Source: Polytrichum commune
Lineage: Eukaryota > Streptophyta > Polytrichopsida > Polytrichales > Polytrichaceae
DNA length: 64,000 nucleotides
Direction: 5' to 3'
NCBI GenBank assembly: GCA_950295325.1
Contig: OX485807.1
Coordinates: 33,570,440 to 33,634,439, forward strand
Shown here: positions 1-12,600 of the stretch, in pieces
Numbering within the stretch: position 1 is the first letter of the stretch
Layout: the number at the start of each line of letters is the position of its first letter
Notes under the pieces: model-generated
Seen by the model: the letters and a program-made list of their open reading frames with translations, nothing else
What the model was told of the DNA's origin: nothing
Databases searched by the model: none
Translations under genes and position numbers: made by a program

Positions 1-1013
1 CTTGTGCACAAGATAATACCCCCAAACAACTATGCCCTTGCCGCACGTGATTTCTATAAGTCACACTAAGTGTCATCCCCATGTATGTGTGCATGTTGTG
101 TGCCATGTAGATACACCATACCCAATGAGTAGATACATCTTATAATACAGAGTAGACTTAGTCAACGTGTTCACCCAAGATTGAGGCGAACTGCTACATG
201 TGTCAAGCACAATTTGGATTTGTTAATCATCTCACACTAATTACATGTTACATGACCTAATCATCCCAAAGGCAACATGGTCGAAGCTCATTTAGAAAAT
301 GATCAATGTCCAAGGATGTGTTTTCATCATAAATGTATTGCATGCATCAACATGATACCATGTCAAGTGAATAGCAAATGAGAACAATAGATTTATTGCA
401 ATGCAATTTTTTTGTAAAAATAAATAAATTAAAAAATCAAAGAAAATAAGAGTGTCGGAGGCGTTGTATGAATGAACCCATTCATACATCTTACATATTA
501 CATCAGAGTTGAAAAATTCATACTTAATTAGGTTGAGATTGACATTCAAAGTAATGGGTGTACATAGTGGCTAGGATGAAATCCAATAAGAAACATTGGC
601 CACAAAGGATTTAACTTCCTACATGCATCATGGTATTGGATAAACATCAATATGTGGACAACAATGAAAGCAAAGACAATTGAGGTTCATTCACGTATGC
701 AAAGAGATTGTTAGAATATTTGATTGATATGCTATAACATACATGACATGTTGCTACAACAAATCTCATTGTTGGGTGAATAGGATTTATTTAGACAAAG
801 AAACAACTTCTAATTTGAGGATTGTCGTTGAGGACAAGCCAATATGAACAAAATGATCCAAATCAAGGTAAAAAGGAATAAGAAGACCATGAAATAAGTT
901 AAAAATTATTCAAAGTTGATGACAATCCAAGTTTGAAGAAAAAATAGCATTCAAAGGAATATGTAACCAAACACATATCAGTGACAAACATACAATCACG
1001 CAAGTGATGGATG
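1..1013. other. No gene seen
   Basis: AT-rich unique-looking DNA. Short frames only (for example 549-292 on the minus strand), none with recognisable protein features. Confidence 0.6.
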
Positions 1014-1028
1014 ATTGTTGGCATGTAA

Positions 1029-1237
1029 GGTCCGAGATGACCTTAAACTACCGGATGATGGTGGAGAGATACCCAAATCTCAAGGAAGAGGTTGGCGGTT
1101 CGAATCCCGGCTGTGAAATCTCCTCTCTACTTGACGGAAAAACTTGCCAGGTGGTCAACTGCCTCCTGTGCTTTGGCGTTGGCCTGTCGGCCTTCTCTCT
1201 CATAAATTTTTTTAAAAAAATTTAAATTTAAATAAAA
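1029..1237 (+). mobile_element. tRNA-derived SINE copy 1 with 16-bp TSD
   Basis: A body of about 178 bp beginning GGTCCGAGATGACC and containing a pol III B-box-like GGTTCGAATCC at about 1097, followed by an AT-rich tail. It is flanked by ATTGTTGGCATGTAAG (1014-1029) and ATTGTTGACATGTAAG (1238-1253), 15 of 16 identical. Two further copies occur on the minus strand at 21441-21616 and 48716-48899. A short ORF across it (1004-1225) is a shadow. Confidence 0.8.
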
Positions 1238-1253
1238 ATTGTTGACATGTAAG

Positions 1254-2585
1254 AATCAAAATGGTTGACATGAAAGTAGGAATGCAAACTTATGTGAATC
1301 CTTTGCTAACTGAGAAGAATGCACCCAAACATTGTATGTTAGGTTGCCATGGAAGAAGTGAATTTACAACAACAAGATAAACACCATGTGTTTGAAGAAT
1401 AAAATATTTTTTAAATAAGCAAGGGTTGAGTAATTGAGGGTGATTTGATGTGGAGCTTGCATGCATTATTGGTATGATGTTAAATGTTTGGATTGTAATG
1501 TATAATACAAATTTAGATGACATTGGATGTTGCATAATATGCAATACAAACAACTAAAAGAAGCTTAAATTATTGCATATGCTTTTGAGGTTGTACAGTC
1601 AAATGAGTCTGATTTTTCACATTTTTACATGGTGAGGATCAACTTTATGTTGGTTTAATGAAGGTTTAATAACAAATCATTAAAAAATACATCGATGACT
1701 CAAATTATATCACAAATGAACATTATTAACCTTGCTAATGGTACATACATGAGTTGGAGGGAAGTAAGAATGATTAAACAATCAATAATGGTTGTGGACA
1801 ATGCATAACTCCTTCTCGCAATACAAATGATCAATTTCAAGTTAAATTATAAGATTGTGCATTAGGCATAACTGCATCATGTGTAGATAATATACATCAC
1901 ACAATCCAGTTGTACCCTACTTTAGTTGAATGAAACTTGGATGGGTGTATGCCAAAAATCTAATGTATAATGTGGAATAACTTGATCTCAATGCTTTTAG
2001 GAATTACCACAAATTGAAAATTATAAACTTGAACCGATTTTTTCTAAAAAAATTGCAAGACACAAAAAAGGTTGTGTCATATCCAATGAATTGTGTCTTT
2101 ATTTTGAGGTTATCATGAAAAAACAACTTAGTCCGTGTCTAAGAATCCACATTAGCAATCACATTTGCTCTTCAAAACATGAGCTATTAATTGGCATCAT
2201 CTGAGTACTCCTCAACGTGTCGCTATGAATGCCATCACTAGATGTGGAGTGTGGTTGTGCCACTAGGATTTGAACTAGGATTCTATGTATATGGATGCGG
2301 AGAGGCGCAAGAAGATCAACATCGAACTCGAACAAAAACGCCTTATATTGCCACCTCATAAGAGGCATAGGGCATTTAACTTAGCTTTCGGTGAATTTGT
2401 AGAATTCATGAAGAAGATGAGCATGGGCTTGAGCTTAAAGCTCTTCGTGTATCACGCTTTAATCACAAGTTGTGAACTATGAGAGTCAAGGCAATTATAG
2501 ACACTCATATATTGTTAGTCGCGGAGATGGAGGATGTAAGGAACACTTTGCCTTGTTGTAGGAACAAATGAATCACATTGAATGA
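1254..2585. other. No supported gene
   Basis: AT-rich. A 65-codon plus-strand frame at 2285-2482 is Lys/Arg-rich at its start but has no recognisable domain; another lies opposite it. It is just upstream of the PAH-like frame and could be a degenerated upstream exon, which I cannot show. Confidence 0.4.
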
Positions 2586-2593
2586 AGGATTCG

Positions 2594-3113
2594 CACGGGT
2601 AGATCATTCTAAGGCATTTTTGTGCACCACGTGCGGCTGGGGTTTTTTTTGTTTTGGGGCTATTTACCTTCAAGGGCTGAATTAAAGCCTCCCTATAATT
2701 ACTTAAATTTCAAAAATGGCCCATTTGTTTGCACCCTTCCATGACTTATATTGTCCAAGTCACTGTAATTTTTTGTACTCTATATTCCTTTTAACGACGG
2801 CGCATTCCCTTTTCATCCATTTTTGGACAGATGGAAATCCCAATTATCATCCATCCCCATGAGTCCTAAACCCATTTACATACCATACTAAATATACCTT
2901 CTAGGATCCTTATCTTCAGCCCCTATATTCATTTTACAAAAAAATAATGGCCCACATTTTATGTCCATCTAACTTGCTTATAATGGGATTGTCTACATTT
3001 AATGGCCCCTTCATTATTTGGAATTCCTTTATAAATTTTATTTCAAATGATTTTAATCCTCTCTATATTATGCCACACGTCGTTTTTAAAATGCATTAAG
3101 TGATCTATCCGTG
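2594..3113. mobile_element. 520-bp MITE with exact 8-bp TSD (hAT-like)
   Basis: Bounded by direct repeats AGGATTCG at 2586-2593 and 3114-3121. Ends are inverted repeats: CACGGGTAGATCATT on the left against CACGGATAGATCACTT read from the right, with further imperfect pairing for about 40 bp (GCATTTTT, CACGTG/ACGTGTGGC). No coding frame inside. An 8-bp duplication suits the hAT superfamily; the family assignment is inference. Confidence 0.75.
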
Positions 3114-3115
3114 AG

Positions 3116-3349
3116 GATTCGTACAACAAAGCTGTAATTTTGCCTCTCATGGCCGAAGTAATGATAAGAATTGATGAGATGACTGCTTCGTCGTTAATTG
3201 TGAATGAAGGATTTGTTGCTTATTCTCGAGCGGTTTTTGATTATGTAGAGAAATTGTACAACACTCCAAATAGGTACCAATCTTATATAGAAATTATGCA
3301 GCATGGGATATTGATCTCTAAAGTAGGCAACATTTGTCATGATGCTTAA
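3116..3349 (+). pseudogene. Frame with a PAH-like (SIN3-type) segment, split by a MITE
   Basis: The frame runs to TAA at 3347-3349. Its second half, around AVFDYVEKLYNTPNRYQSY and then IEIMQ (3226-3300), has the spacing of a paired amphipathic helix: aliphatic helix, short polar loop, then a YxxYIEIM helix, as in SIN3-like corepressors. The 520-bp MITE lies directly upstream; ignoring it and one 8-bp repeat would leave the frame starting at the ATG at 2582. Only about 79 codons are seen, so this is a fragment, or one exon of a gene I cannot extend. The PAH reading is from memory of the fold and needs a profile search. Confidence 0.35.
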
Positions 3350-4300
3350 AATTTCATGAGGGCAATTTTTTTCTTCTTTTCAAATTATAACCTTGCGGAA
3401 GCAACCGTTCCAAGAATCCATCTCCAATAAAATGCATCGAATGAATCTAGGTGCTTGCACCAATTTATGTGCTCATTGTGTTGAAAACAATGTGAAATCT
3501 TCCATTTTCCTCTCAATTTTCAAATATACTTTATTTTAAAATGACTTGATGACTTTTTTTACAAGATGCACATGCACAATGGACTTGTTGTTGCTTTTTG
3601 AAAATTGTTGCACAAATTTGACATCTTTGTTAAATAATTTGTTTACCAAACCAACCTTAGAGCTCAATAAAAATGATATGGCATTGGTAGCTCAATCTTA
3701 TGGTGACTCTGGTCATTACCCATGTATCCTAGTAGCAACCTCTTGTAAAATATTTAGGCATACCCAACATTAGGTTTGGAAGTGGCATGCTCGCAACTAG
3801 TGGTAGCAAGTTTCACTCGAATAGCAATCAATTGCTCTAGTTGCTTCCTACTAATAACATACTACAAATCAAATAAACCAATAATTAAAAAAATCTTCAA
3901 AAAGTGTATTGTAAATTCTTGACGGTTGTGAAATACAACGCTTCAAATTATTTTGTATTTTTATTTATTTTCATTTACATTTATATCTTCCTGAAGTTGA
4001 ATGCCGCCTTTTGGTAGTCGACTTGGAGCAATCGACCTAGAATAGTTAGCTATTGTTCCACTATTGGTGGTAGTCAACAGAAAAATACAATCCAATTTTT
4101 TTGGACCATTACAAATTTTGATTTTTCCATTTTGTGTCCATTGAAGTTGACTACTAAATGATAGTGGACCACCATGTTGCCTGGAAAATAACAATCAACT
4201 TGATGGTTGACTAGGGAGTCAATCCGATCATTCTTCACGAGATGTGATGTTATCGAACGTAACATATGCCAACATTTAAAAACTAGTCTTTGAGTCTTTG
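3350..4300. other. No gene seen
   Basis: AT-rich. Small frames such as 3546-3773 have no recognisable features. If 3116-3349 were an exon, a downstream exon would be expected here and I do not find one. Confidence 0.5.
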
Positions 4301-4302
4301 AG

Positions 4303-4595
4303 TCTTTGGGTATTTGATGGTATTTTTGTTTTCAATACCATCCGGCTCTATATACCATGCAAGTACCTTCATACCTAGGCAAAATCGCCCTAGGATCAAT
4401 GCGGTTTAGAATGGTATCGACCCACATAATAATTCGGATTAACAAAGATTCTCTCACCTTGAGATACCCACTGTATATCAATCTTAGATGGTATTACAAT
4501 TTTCAAATTGTAGGTAGGTTCTTTGATACCATTATTGATGTTCGTTATTGATACCATGCATTCACCGGTATACCTACTAGGCCAACAGTGGTCCC
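4303..4595 (-). mobile_element. GGTAT-rich MITE, copy 1
   Basis: Same family as 14395-14771 and 44288-44660, here in reverse orientation. Shared blocks include repeated ggtat/atacc motifs, TTCTAAACC..ATTGA, and an end with CCAACAGTGGT. No coding potential; the ORFs at 4357-4617 are shadows. Confidence 0.6.
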
Positions 4596-4686
4596 AATTG
4601 CTATAGTGAAAATGCATTAGTGAACAATCAAAGTAAATTGAAATTGATTGGTCTCGGAAGTCGACTCTTGCAATTTGATATGCTCC

Positions 4687-5649
4687 TCACAAAATACATA
4701 TGTAGATTGATTTTTTTAGTTTTTTTTTTCTTAAAAAATAAAATTGATACTTACAAAATTTAAAGTGTGAGCTAGCACCCGGGGCATGTCCATCAATATG
4801 GTTTCCACAAAAACAATCAAGACAATTGCATATGGATTGGGAACCTTCATAATAGTACTCAACGACTTGGGCCCTCAAAATATAACAGTGGGATGCTAGG
4901 AGCTCAATTTGCATTTGAAGGCTTGACACACCGACCACTTTTAACACCATTTGTTGGATTCTCTGGTTGTAATAGTGTGAAAAGTGGTGGACCAACATCT
5001 ATTTCTCAACATAATTCCCAGCAATTTCATGGCTTGAAGCGGACGGAAACATTGATGTGATCAAGGCACGAGTCTCCCTGCGCAGCTTTTCAAGCATCCA
5101 ACTGTTATATTCTAAAGGCCCATGGAACGAGAGCTGAACGCTGAGTATTGTTAAGTCATCATTCACAACATGATGTGGATCGGGAGTGATTGGAAGGTAC
5201 ATTTCTGGGATAGTTGAATGGACACATCTCATGAGTGTGAAGGCGAATGTGATCAAGATGCAAAATAGGTTACACCTTGCGGCATGTAATCTCGTCTTGT
5301 ACAATAGTCACACTTCATGTAAGTATTACATCAGAAGTTCTGCTTTACTCTACAAATTGGCTGGGTTCAAGATGGAGATCTTGTACTACCTACTGGCCTG
5401 AACACTACGGCCTAATTCCTCCATGATGCACTTGTTTTGAAGGACCATTAATCTTCTACAATTTGCAATGGGCATCAAATTAGTCGACTCCTCCGCACAG
5501 GACATCGGAGATGAATTCGAATGTGATCCTGATACCTCACTCAGGTGATGCCCATTTTGATGCAGATGCAGAAGTGCCCCCAAAAAGGTGCGAACAAAAT
5601 TAGACCCCGACTTGCCTCCTCGTTGGACCTGGCTGATGGACTGAAGCAC
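4687..5649 (-). pseudogene. Unidentified coding-like remnant downstream of FPP
   Basis: Two minus-strand frames. The first (5649-5386) ends CAGGCCAGTAG|gtagtac, which could be a donor. The second runs 5304-4687 in a single frame broken only by one TAG at 5001-4999 (VEK-stop-MLVHHF), unusually open for this AT-rich DNA. It contains EYNSWMLEKLRRETRAL, NYVEKMLVHHFSHYY and a Cys-rich CNCLDCFCGNH. The W..L..L then HYY spacing faintly recalls DOG1/TGA-type N-terminal domains, but I do not trust this. It may be a decayed gene, part of an old transposon, or chance. A possible acceptor is tatcccag near 5205. Confidence 0.3.
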
Positions 5650-5888
5650 TTGAAGCCATTCTTAATTACAGAAGGAATTAAGACCATTCAGCTACAACTT
5701 ACACTTAGATTACTGAACACACACCACCACCAACCTGATGATGGTGCTTAATTAACTGGCAGCCTTGAACCCCATGATATCGATCCTGATGTTGTCTACG
5801 GTTTACACCGTCTGATTAAATGGCCCAAAAAGGATGATGATTTACAATGCCATCCAGTTGAGTATGGGTGATCACTGTTCCGGGAGGT
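5650..5888 (-). other. Probable FPP 3' UTR
   Basis: This follows the FPP stop directly. It is T-rich on the transcribed strand, with TGTAA-type elements (for example TCTGTAATTAAG near 5675) that could serve as plant far-upstream polyadenylation signals. No AATAAA is obvious, so the 3' end is inferred. Confidence 0.4.
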
Positions 5889-6695
5889 TTAGTCATTCAA
5901 GGAATTACCACTGCTCGCACTCCCCGACCGTGAATAAAAGCGGCTGAAATTGGATGAGTTGTTTCGTGGCTTCTCCCCAGATCCATTTTCGTCTGCGGTG
6001 GTGGTCGCATCCCCGTTTGTTGTATCCCTGCAGGCACTGCCATTTGAATGGGCTTTTAAGGTTTGAAATAGTGCCCCGGGTGAAATTCGGGATGGAGAGC
6101 CAGGAATTGATGACAAGTGATCTGATGGTGTTGGTGATGGCGGTCGTTGCAGATATGTCTCATGATGGCCATTTACGGTTCCAATTCCAATCATTCCGTT
6201 TCCATTTCCGTTTGAATTTGCAGTTGCATTTTGATCTCCGGCTCGGGAATAGAAGCTTGTTGACGTATCCGAGTGAGGGTATAAGAACCCATTAGTCCCA
6301 TTGGCTCCACCCCCCCGCTTGATAACAGGGCTGGGACTTCGTTGTGCACGGCGTTGCAATTGCGAGGGGTTATTCCACGGTGATCCTCCTCCTCCTCGTT
6401 CACGGAGTCCTGAGGGCGCGTGGTTATGAATATTGTTGACGTGATCAGCAGCCGTAACTTCGGACTGCCACCGTAAATACTCCATGTTTTCCGTCATCTT
6501 TTGTATCGACGTTGCAGAGTCGATCGAGGAATTTGGAGATGGCTGGTCCATGGGTTGAGGTTGAGCTGCTGGAACTGCTCCCATGCCCTTGAGCTGCTTG
6601 CCTAGGGCTAGAATGGTTCTTTGACATTCAGCTAGCGCAGCTGCAGCAATCTCTCGTTCCTCCCGCTCATGCTTCATTGCATCACCAATTGAGAG
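5889..6695 (-). CDS. FPP exon 12 (residues 956-1223, stop)
   Basis: Acceptor tttacag, phase 0. It opens with LSIGDAMKHEREEREIAAAA and AECQRTI..LGKQLK, the last conserved coiled-coil block of FPPs, followed by a long low-complexity Asn/Ser/Gly/Pro tail. It ends with a family-like FSRFYSRSGS before the TGA at 5889-5891. Confidence 0.93.
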   Translation of the reverse strand, partial: LSIGDAMKHEREEREIAAAALAECQRTILALGKQLKGMGAVPAAQPQPMDQPSPNSSIDSATSIQKMTENMEYLRWQSEVTAADHVNNIHNHAPSGLRERGGGGSPWNNPSQLQRRAQRSPSPVIKRGGGANGTNGFLYPHSDTSTSFYSRAGDQNATANSNGNGNGMIGIGTVNGHHETYLQRPPSPTPSDHLSSIPGSPSRISPGALFQTLKAHSNGSACRDTTNGDATTTADENGSGEKPRNNSSNFSRFYSRSGSASSGNSLND

Positions 6696-9600
6696 CTGTA
6701 AAACGTGGAGCCATAACCATGTGATCAGGTTAGACTAGAACGAGGTTGTTTTGCAACTTTATACTAGCTTAGAATCTGATCCGGCCACACAAGTGGTAAG
6801 TCAATGGTAACCTATTCTTAGAAAATAATGAACATACATACACTCACATATTCTACAGTTACCATCAAATCTTATGTGGCATATGATGTTAGTGTCACTT
6901 CATGTTAAGCAAAATGAGAAGATACCGCTTAGTGCTATGTTATCGTTACCTCATACTGCTAAGTCTCAAGGTTAAGCTCAAATGAGGTGGTATTTTACAT
7001 ATCCAAAAAAGGACCAATTCAGTCAATGTTGACTTTACCATTACACGTGGACACATGAATGTTATATTAATAATAGCATAGGTGCTAACAGTGTTAATGT
7101 TAAAGTGCCATTGTCAAAGGGTGTTAGGCCCTTAACATTATGGACGGCTAACACTTGGAATGACCAGGCTACCTTTAGACTTCAAATGTTGATTTAGGGT
7201 TCCACTGAACCAGGTCTTTTGCAAAAGCTTTGTTGTAATACCTTTTCAGATTTGATATCCTCATCTTCATCAGAGGTAGAGTGGGATGACAATTCTCCAT
7301 GCGAGGCCATTGACATTTCACTGCTAATAGCATGGCCACCTCTGCAAAAATACCGTGAACGTAGCCAGCTTAGTCTCCAAGCACAGTAGATCCCAACTCA
7401 GCTCCATGACAAAGAATTAGGGCATATTGAGTGGATGCATAGATATAGGTATCGAGTGAATGTTTCATTCTGCTCTGTATATGTTAACGAGGAAAGATCA
7501 TGACATACCTTCGGACCTGCTGCTCAAGGTCTGAGAGCTTGGTAGCCACATTTTGGTGGCGCTGACGCTCACCATGTAACTCAACTTCTAAGGCAGCCAC
7601 CTTGTCATGCAGTTTGGTGAGCTCCCCACTCGCAGCTCGAAGGGCAGGGTTAGTTGATGACAGCACCATCAACTCCTCCTCAATCATCTCGTCCTCCTTC
7701 CTCCCATCAGCATCTGGAGATTCATGACCATGCTGCTTGCCATCGTCATCCATGTTAGTTAAAATTTGAAAATTTTCGGCCAAATGGAGTGAACAGAGGG
7801 TTCAAATTTGACCAGACCTCTAGAGCTACCAAATCTAAAACCAGTAGTAGTCTAATTCAACTAGTTATCAACCTCTAATTCAACATGACTTTTGGTCGGG
7901 AGTTCGTTGGTTTGCATACAACACCTTCCATGTTCGCCAAGTTTTTGATGCATGCTTGAAGGTAGTGTGGAGTTTTGAATGGAGAACATTCTATGTTGGT
8001 TCACTGAAAGTCAGACTCATTTTGGCATGCCAAGAGGTGTTAAAATGAGTTTGGCCCTCAATGAGCCGAACTAAGTTGCTCTTCATTCAAATCCAAACAC
8101 TACCCCCAAGCATGAACTACAAAAGGGAAAGAATGTATTGATATTGTATGCAAATATCAACCAATGGAAAATCATAGAGGCACCAACTCCTGATTAAAAC
8201 ACCCATCGAGTTAAAGGAGAACTCTATTAACACCCCAAATATCCATAACTGCTTGATAATGTAACTAAACGTACTCCTTGTAGAATCTGTCTCATAATCC
8301 TGGAGTTACAACTTATCATGAAGAGAAGGTTGCTACCTGACGGCGTTGTATCTGTTTGTTTGTGACAAACTGCTCGCCTTTGTACAGTTGGGCCTTCAAG
8401 TCCTCCACCTGATCTTTAACCTCCTCCAGGTGGGACTCCATCTGTGCTTTCTCAGATTTCAGTCGTGCCAAGTCAGCATCAACGTTTGCATACTGCTTTC
8501 GAACTTTTTTAAGTTCTTCTTCTGCTGAGAGATTGGTGAGTTGTTCTTGATCGTCATGGGCAACAGCACTGGTGAGTTCAGAAATAGGTAGGTGGCCATT
8601 TCTTGAATCATCAAAAGGTTTGAGGGCTAGAATGGAATCCAATGCCGTTCCAAGTTCCGTCATGAAGTCAATAATGTCATATTTGCCTTGCAAGAATCGG
8701 TTGCTGACATGTGCGAGATTGCGCATTGTGTTGTCGAGAGAGAGGTTTTTCCACTCAAATTGCAGTGAAACCTCGCCGATCGTTGAATCCGGTTCAACGG
8801 AGGGTAGTGGGGTGAAATCACTTCCAGTCGCCTTGGCAAAACCTTCAATTTTCTGGATAATTCTGCGTATTGAGACTGCGAGCTCTGAGTGCACAGTGCT
8901 TGCCTGCATCATCAACCTTCTGATGAGACAAAGCATGGTAACTAAAGAAATGGTCAAATGTGTTGCGTACTACATGCATCTGATGCATGTCACTATAAAT
9001 TCGGACCAAAGATTTGTCCATAAACAATAATGCATATTGCAAAACAAAGTATTTGAGGCAAGAAAACCAGACCATATGATAGGAACCGTAATTATGCATA
9101 CTCCGAGAAGCAATGTGGTTAAAACACCACTCTAGAAGTGTACTTACAATATCATAGTATGCACGTAACAAAAATGTGTTAACAACAAGAAAAGCAGTTC
9201 GCATCTAAGACTAAGGTAGATGTGTCTTAAATTGCTACTTTTTCCAACTAGCCCACTTCTCCTGGGATATGCAACACACGTTTAGTACAAGATGGCTAGC
9301 AAATCCAAATGGAGGCTGTAGCCACTTTACTTAATTTTCGGAGGTCATGTGAATATCTTAAGTGTTATCAAAGTAAAGATTCCAATGCTCATTAAATGGT
9401 CATATAGGTCCCCTCCACTTGACTATTGAGGAACGATTATCATATTTTGAGCATGCAGTTCAATATCTTTTAAACACATGTCATTTTGGTATCTGTTCTT
9501 GGAGCTACACACAATCACACAGGTCCAATTGAGAAAAGTAACCGAATAAGAACTGTCTACTTTAGTTTTAGCCAATTCTATCATACGGTCTGCCAATAGA

Positions 9601-12600
9601 ACTACCGTTGCGAATTCAGTTTCATAATATATAATCCATGCATAAATTTAGATTTACTTATAACATAGATCAGTGACTGTACAATTACAAGAAATTGAAC
9701 TCAATATTGCAGTTAAGGCTAACAAATAACAAACATCCACATCACCAGACAACCCAAAAATTTCTTGTACCTTGGATTCCGCATCCGACACCGAGGCATG
9801 TTCCTCTGGAACGTCCTCGCCATCTGAAGAACTTGCATCCGAGGCTGATGCTGCAACATGACCAGATTTCTTAGCCTTACCAAGAATGTCTTTGATTGTG
9901 TACCCAGACAGCCCCTTTCCAGAAGGCACTCGGGAGTGGGTGCCGCGTTTTTCTCTTTCTTGTTGAGCTTCATTCAACAGGTCCAGCTGATCTTGCAAAT
10001 TAATTATCGATGCTTCGTTAACTGAGTTCCGGGATTGCAATGTCTTAAGCTGAGTTTCGGCTGCTGTTAGCTTTTTCTTAAGCTCTTGGCACATTTCCCT
10101 CGCTGATTCCAAGTCCCGGGATTTTTCAGCCAATAAATCTTGCAGCTCCTGGACTACCTGCTTATTATTAGGTTGTGCTCCTGATGAATTAACTTCTTGT
10201 GAGACAGTTTGTGTAACAATTTCAGTCTCCGTCAAGGCCTGAGTCATCGCAAGCCGTTCCATCTCCGCAAAGTCATCCATGAGCTCAAAATTTTGGGACT
10301 CGCGTCGAATGTCCATGCTGTTTGATCTGGATTTTCCCCTCTTCACATGATCATGGTCAGTCATCCATGTCTCGGAGCCCTCATTTTTACTTGCATTTGC
10401 TTTGATTACATTCACTGGTCCTGCACAAGAAAAATTAAACCTTTCAGGATATTGTTGCAATTTTCTTGTTTCAATATTTATATGTTGTCATCATGAAGCA
10501 ATGAGTATCCCAACCCTTGGAAGTTACCATCCTCCAAGAGTTATAGATGGCGGACCTCGAGATCTCCATCTCAGATAAGGTAGATGGTGTGTTAAGTGAG
10601 TATTTTGTCTGACTAGCCCACTTCTCCTACAATATGAAAACACGTGATTAGTTCGAGAAGGTTAGCAAATCCAAATCAAGGCTCTCACCACTTTCCTCAT
10701 AATTTTTGGAGCTCGTATGAATATCTTATTCATTATCAAAGTGAAGATTCTTGTGCTCATTAAATAGTCATATAGGTCTCCCCAATTGTGTTGACTACTG
10801 AGCCTAGAATGGTGACCATATTTGAGCATGTAGTCCAATCTCTTTTTAAACACATGTCTGTTTTATATTGTTCTTGGCGCCACAACTATCTACATACCAG
10901 TCAAATATAGGTGTCCAATTAAGAAAAGTAACCAAATTAGGTCTGTCTACCTTATCATTCATTAGCATTCAAGCTTTTAAAAAACAAAAAGACTGGCATA
11001 TTCCATGACGATACAATAAACATCTGATTTAGTGTGGGAGACACTATTTGCCATAGACCCACAACAATGAACATTAGACTAAATACTGTGGGCCACATTT
11101 ATTTTCTAGTAATATCTTATCTCGTTAATGTTTATTACTGTGGGCCACATGATTTGCCATTAACGTACATTAATGTGGTCAGTAAATTTCGACGAGTTGC
11201 ATAGACACTATGGCATGTACCACTGAGACAAGAGGCTTCAGTAGACTAATTTGTAACAAGAAAACGCATCAATTTGTAGAGGGTTTGAATTTGAATGTGG
11301 CCCACAATAACTAATGCAGCACATTAATTCTAATGCCACACTAAATCAAATATACTGTACCACATATCCTCCACTGATTCTGCTCCAGCAATTGAATAAA
11401 AGTACATCACAAACAAGCACCAAGCACAGAGAGAAGAGAAGAAAGGAAAGGAAAGGGAATGCCAACCAGTTTGTTGTTTGGCTTTCTTCAATTCATCTTC
11501 CACAACCGAGAGCCGAGTTGCGGTTTTGGAGCACATAAGGCGGGCGGATTGAAGCTCCCCGTTTCGTTTTGAAAGCGCTTCTTTAAGCATCTTCATTTCT
11601 TCATCCATAGCTACGACACGCTCTGCCAACATTTGAGCCTCTCGGGTACTGCTTCGACCATTTTCAGGTGAATTTTCTTGCATGGCATCAGTTGTGCCAG
11701 ATTGGTCCAGGTTGCTGACGCTTCGGCCTAACGATCGACGCCTTTTCTCCGTCGCTGGGTCCTTCCCAATACCCTCCACTTCCATCCGCATTCTTTGAAT
11801 TGCTGCTGGACCTGATCCATACACAACAAGGAAAATGATTATCAGATTTGAAACTTTTCTTGTTAACCCTTAAGGATCAGGTGTGTGTCTCTATACAGGA
11901 TATGTGACGATTTCTACAAACTCTGAACAAGTATTGAATTTTTTTATTTTCATTTTTTGGTCTATAATGTTGAGTCCATGTATAGCACAACCTATGGAAA
12001 AGAGCAAGTCATATGTGAATACAGTGATTGAGTACACATGGTATGTTTTCATTCTAGGTCATCTATTATCCGAGCTCAAATCTCCCTATAATTCAATTTA
12101 CATATATGTCACATTCTCCAATTTAATTATGCAATTGATAAATGGGATGTTTTGTTTGCAAAGGTCACTTTTGACACTTTTAGCAAAAAAAATATCGAAA
12201 AGTAACTTTTGAAACTCCGCCGTTTGACACCTTTAGGCCCAGAATGGGTCTCTAGGACCTTTAAGGATTAGAATGCTCAGAGAATGTGTTACCACCAGAA
12301 ATTCCAAATATAATGACTGGTAAATTTGAATTGTGCTTTTCCTAAATATGTGAGTACATATGTGGAAAAAGAGACATACCTGGCAATTTTTTCCGGACCA
12401 AAAGGCGTAGTCTGTTACATTCCTCCTCAAGCTTGGCAATCTTCTTGACACTCTCCAGGTGTTGTTTGGACGCCATGTCGACTGCTTTACGCTCATACTC
12501 GCGCTCCTCACCCCGAATTTCAAGCTCTTTGTTGAGCACATGCACCTCGTACTTTAGCTGTGAGTTCTCCTTTTCCACTGTCTCCAACCTTACCTGAATG

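Noticed and set aside
5954-6295. 113-codon plus-strand ORF, and other plus-strand ORFs at 8346-9030 and 13730-14022
   Set aside because: They are antisense to well-supported FPP exons 12, 9 and 4.
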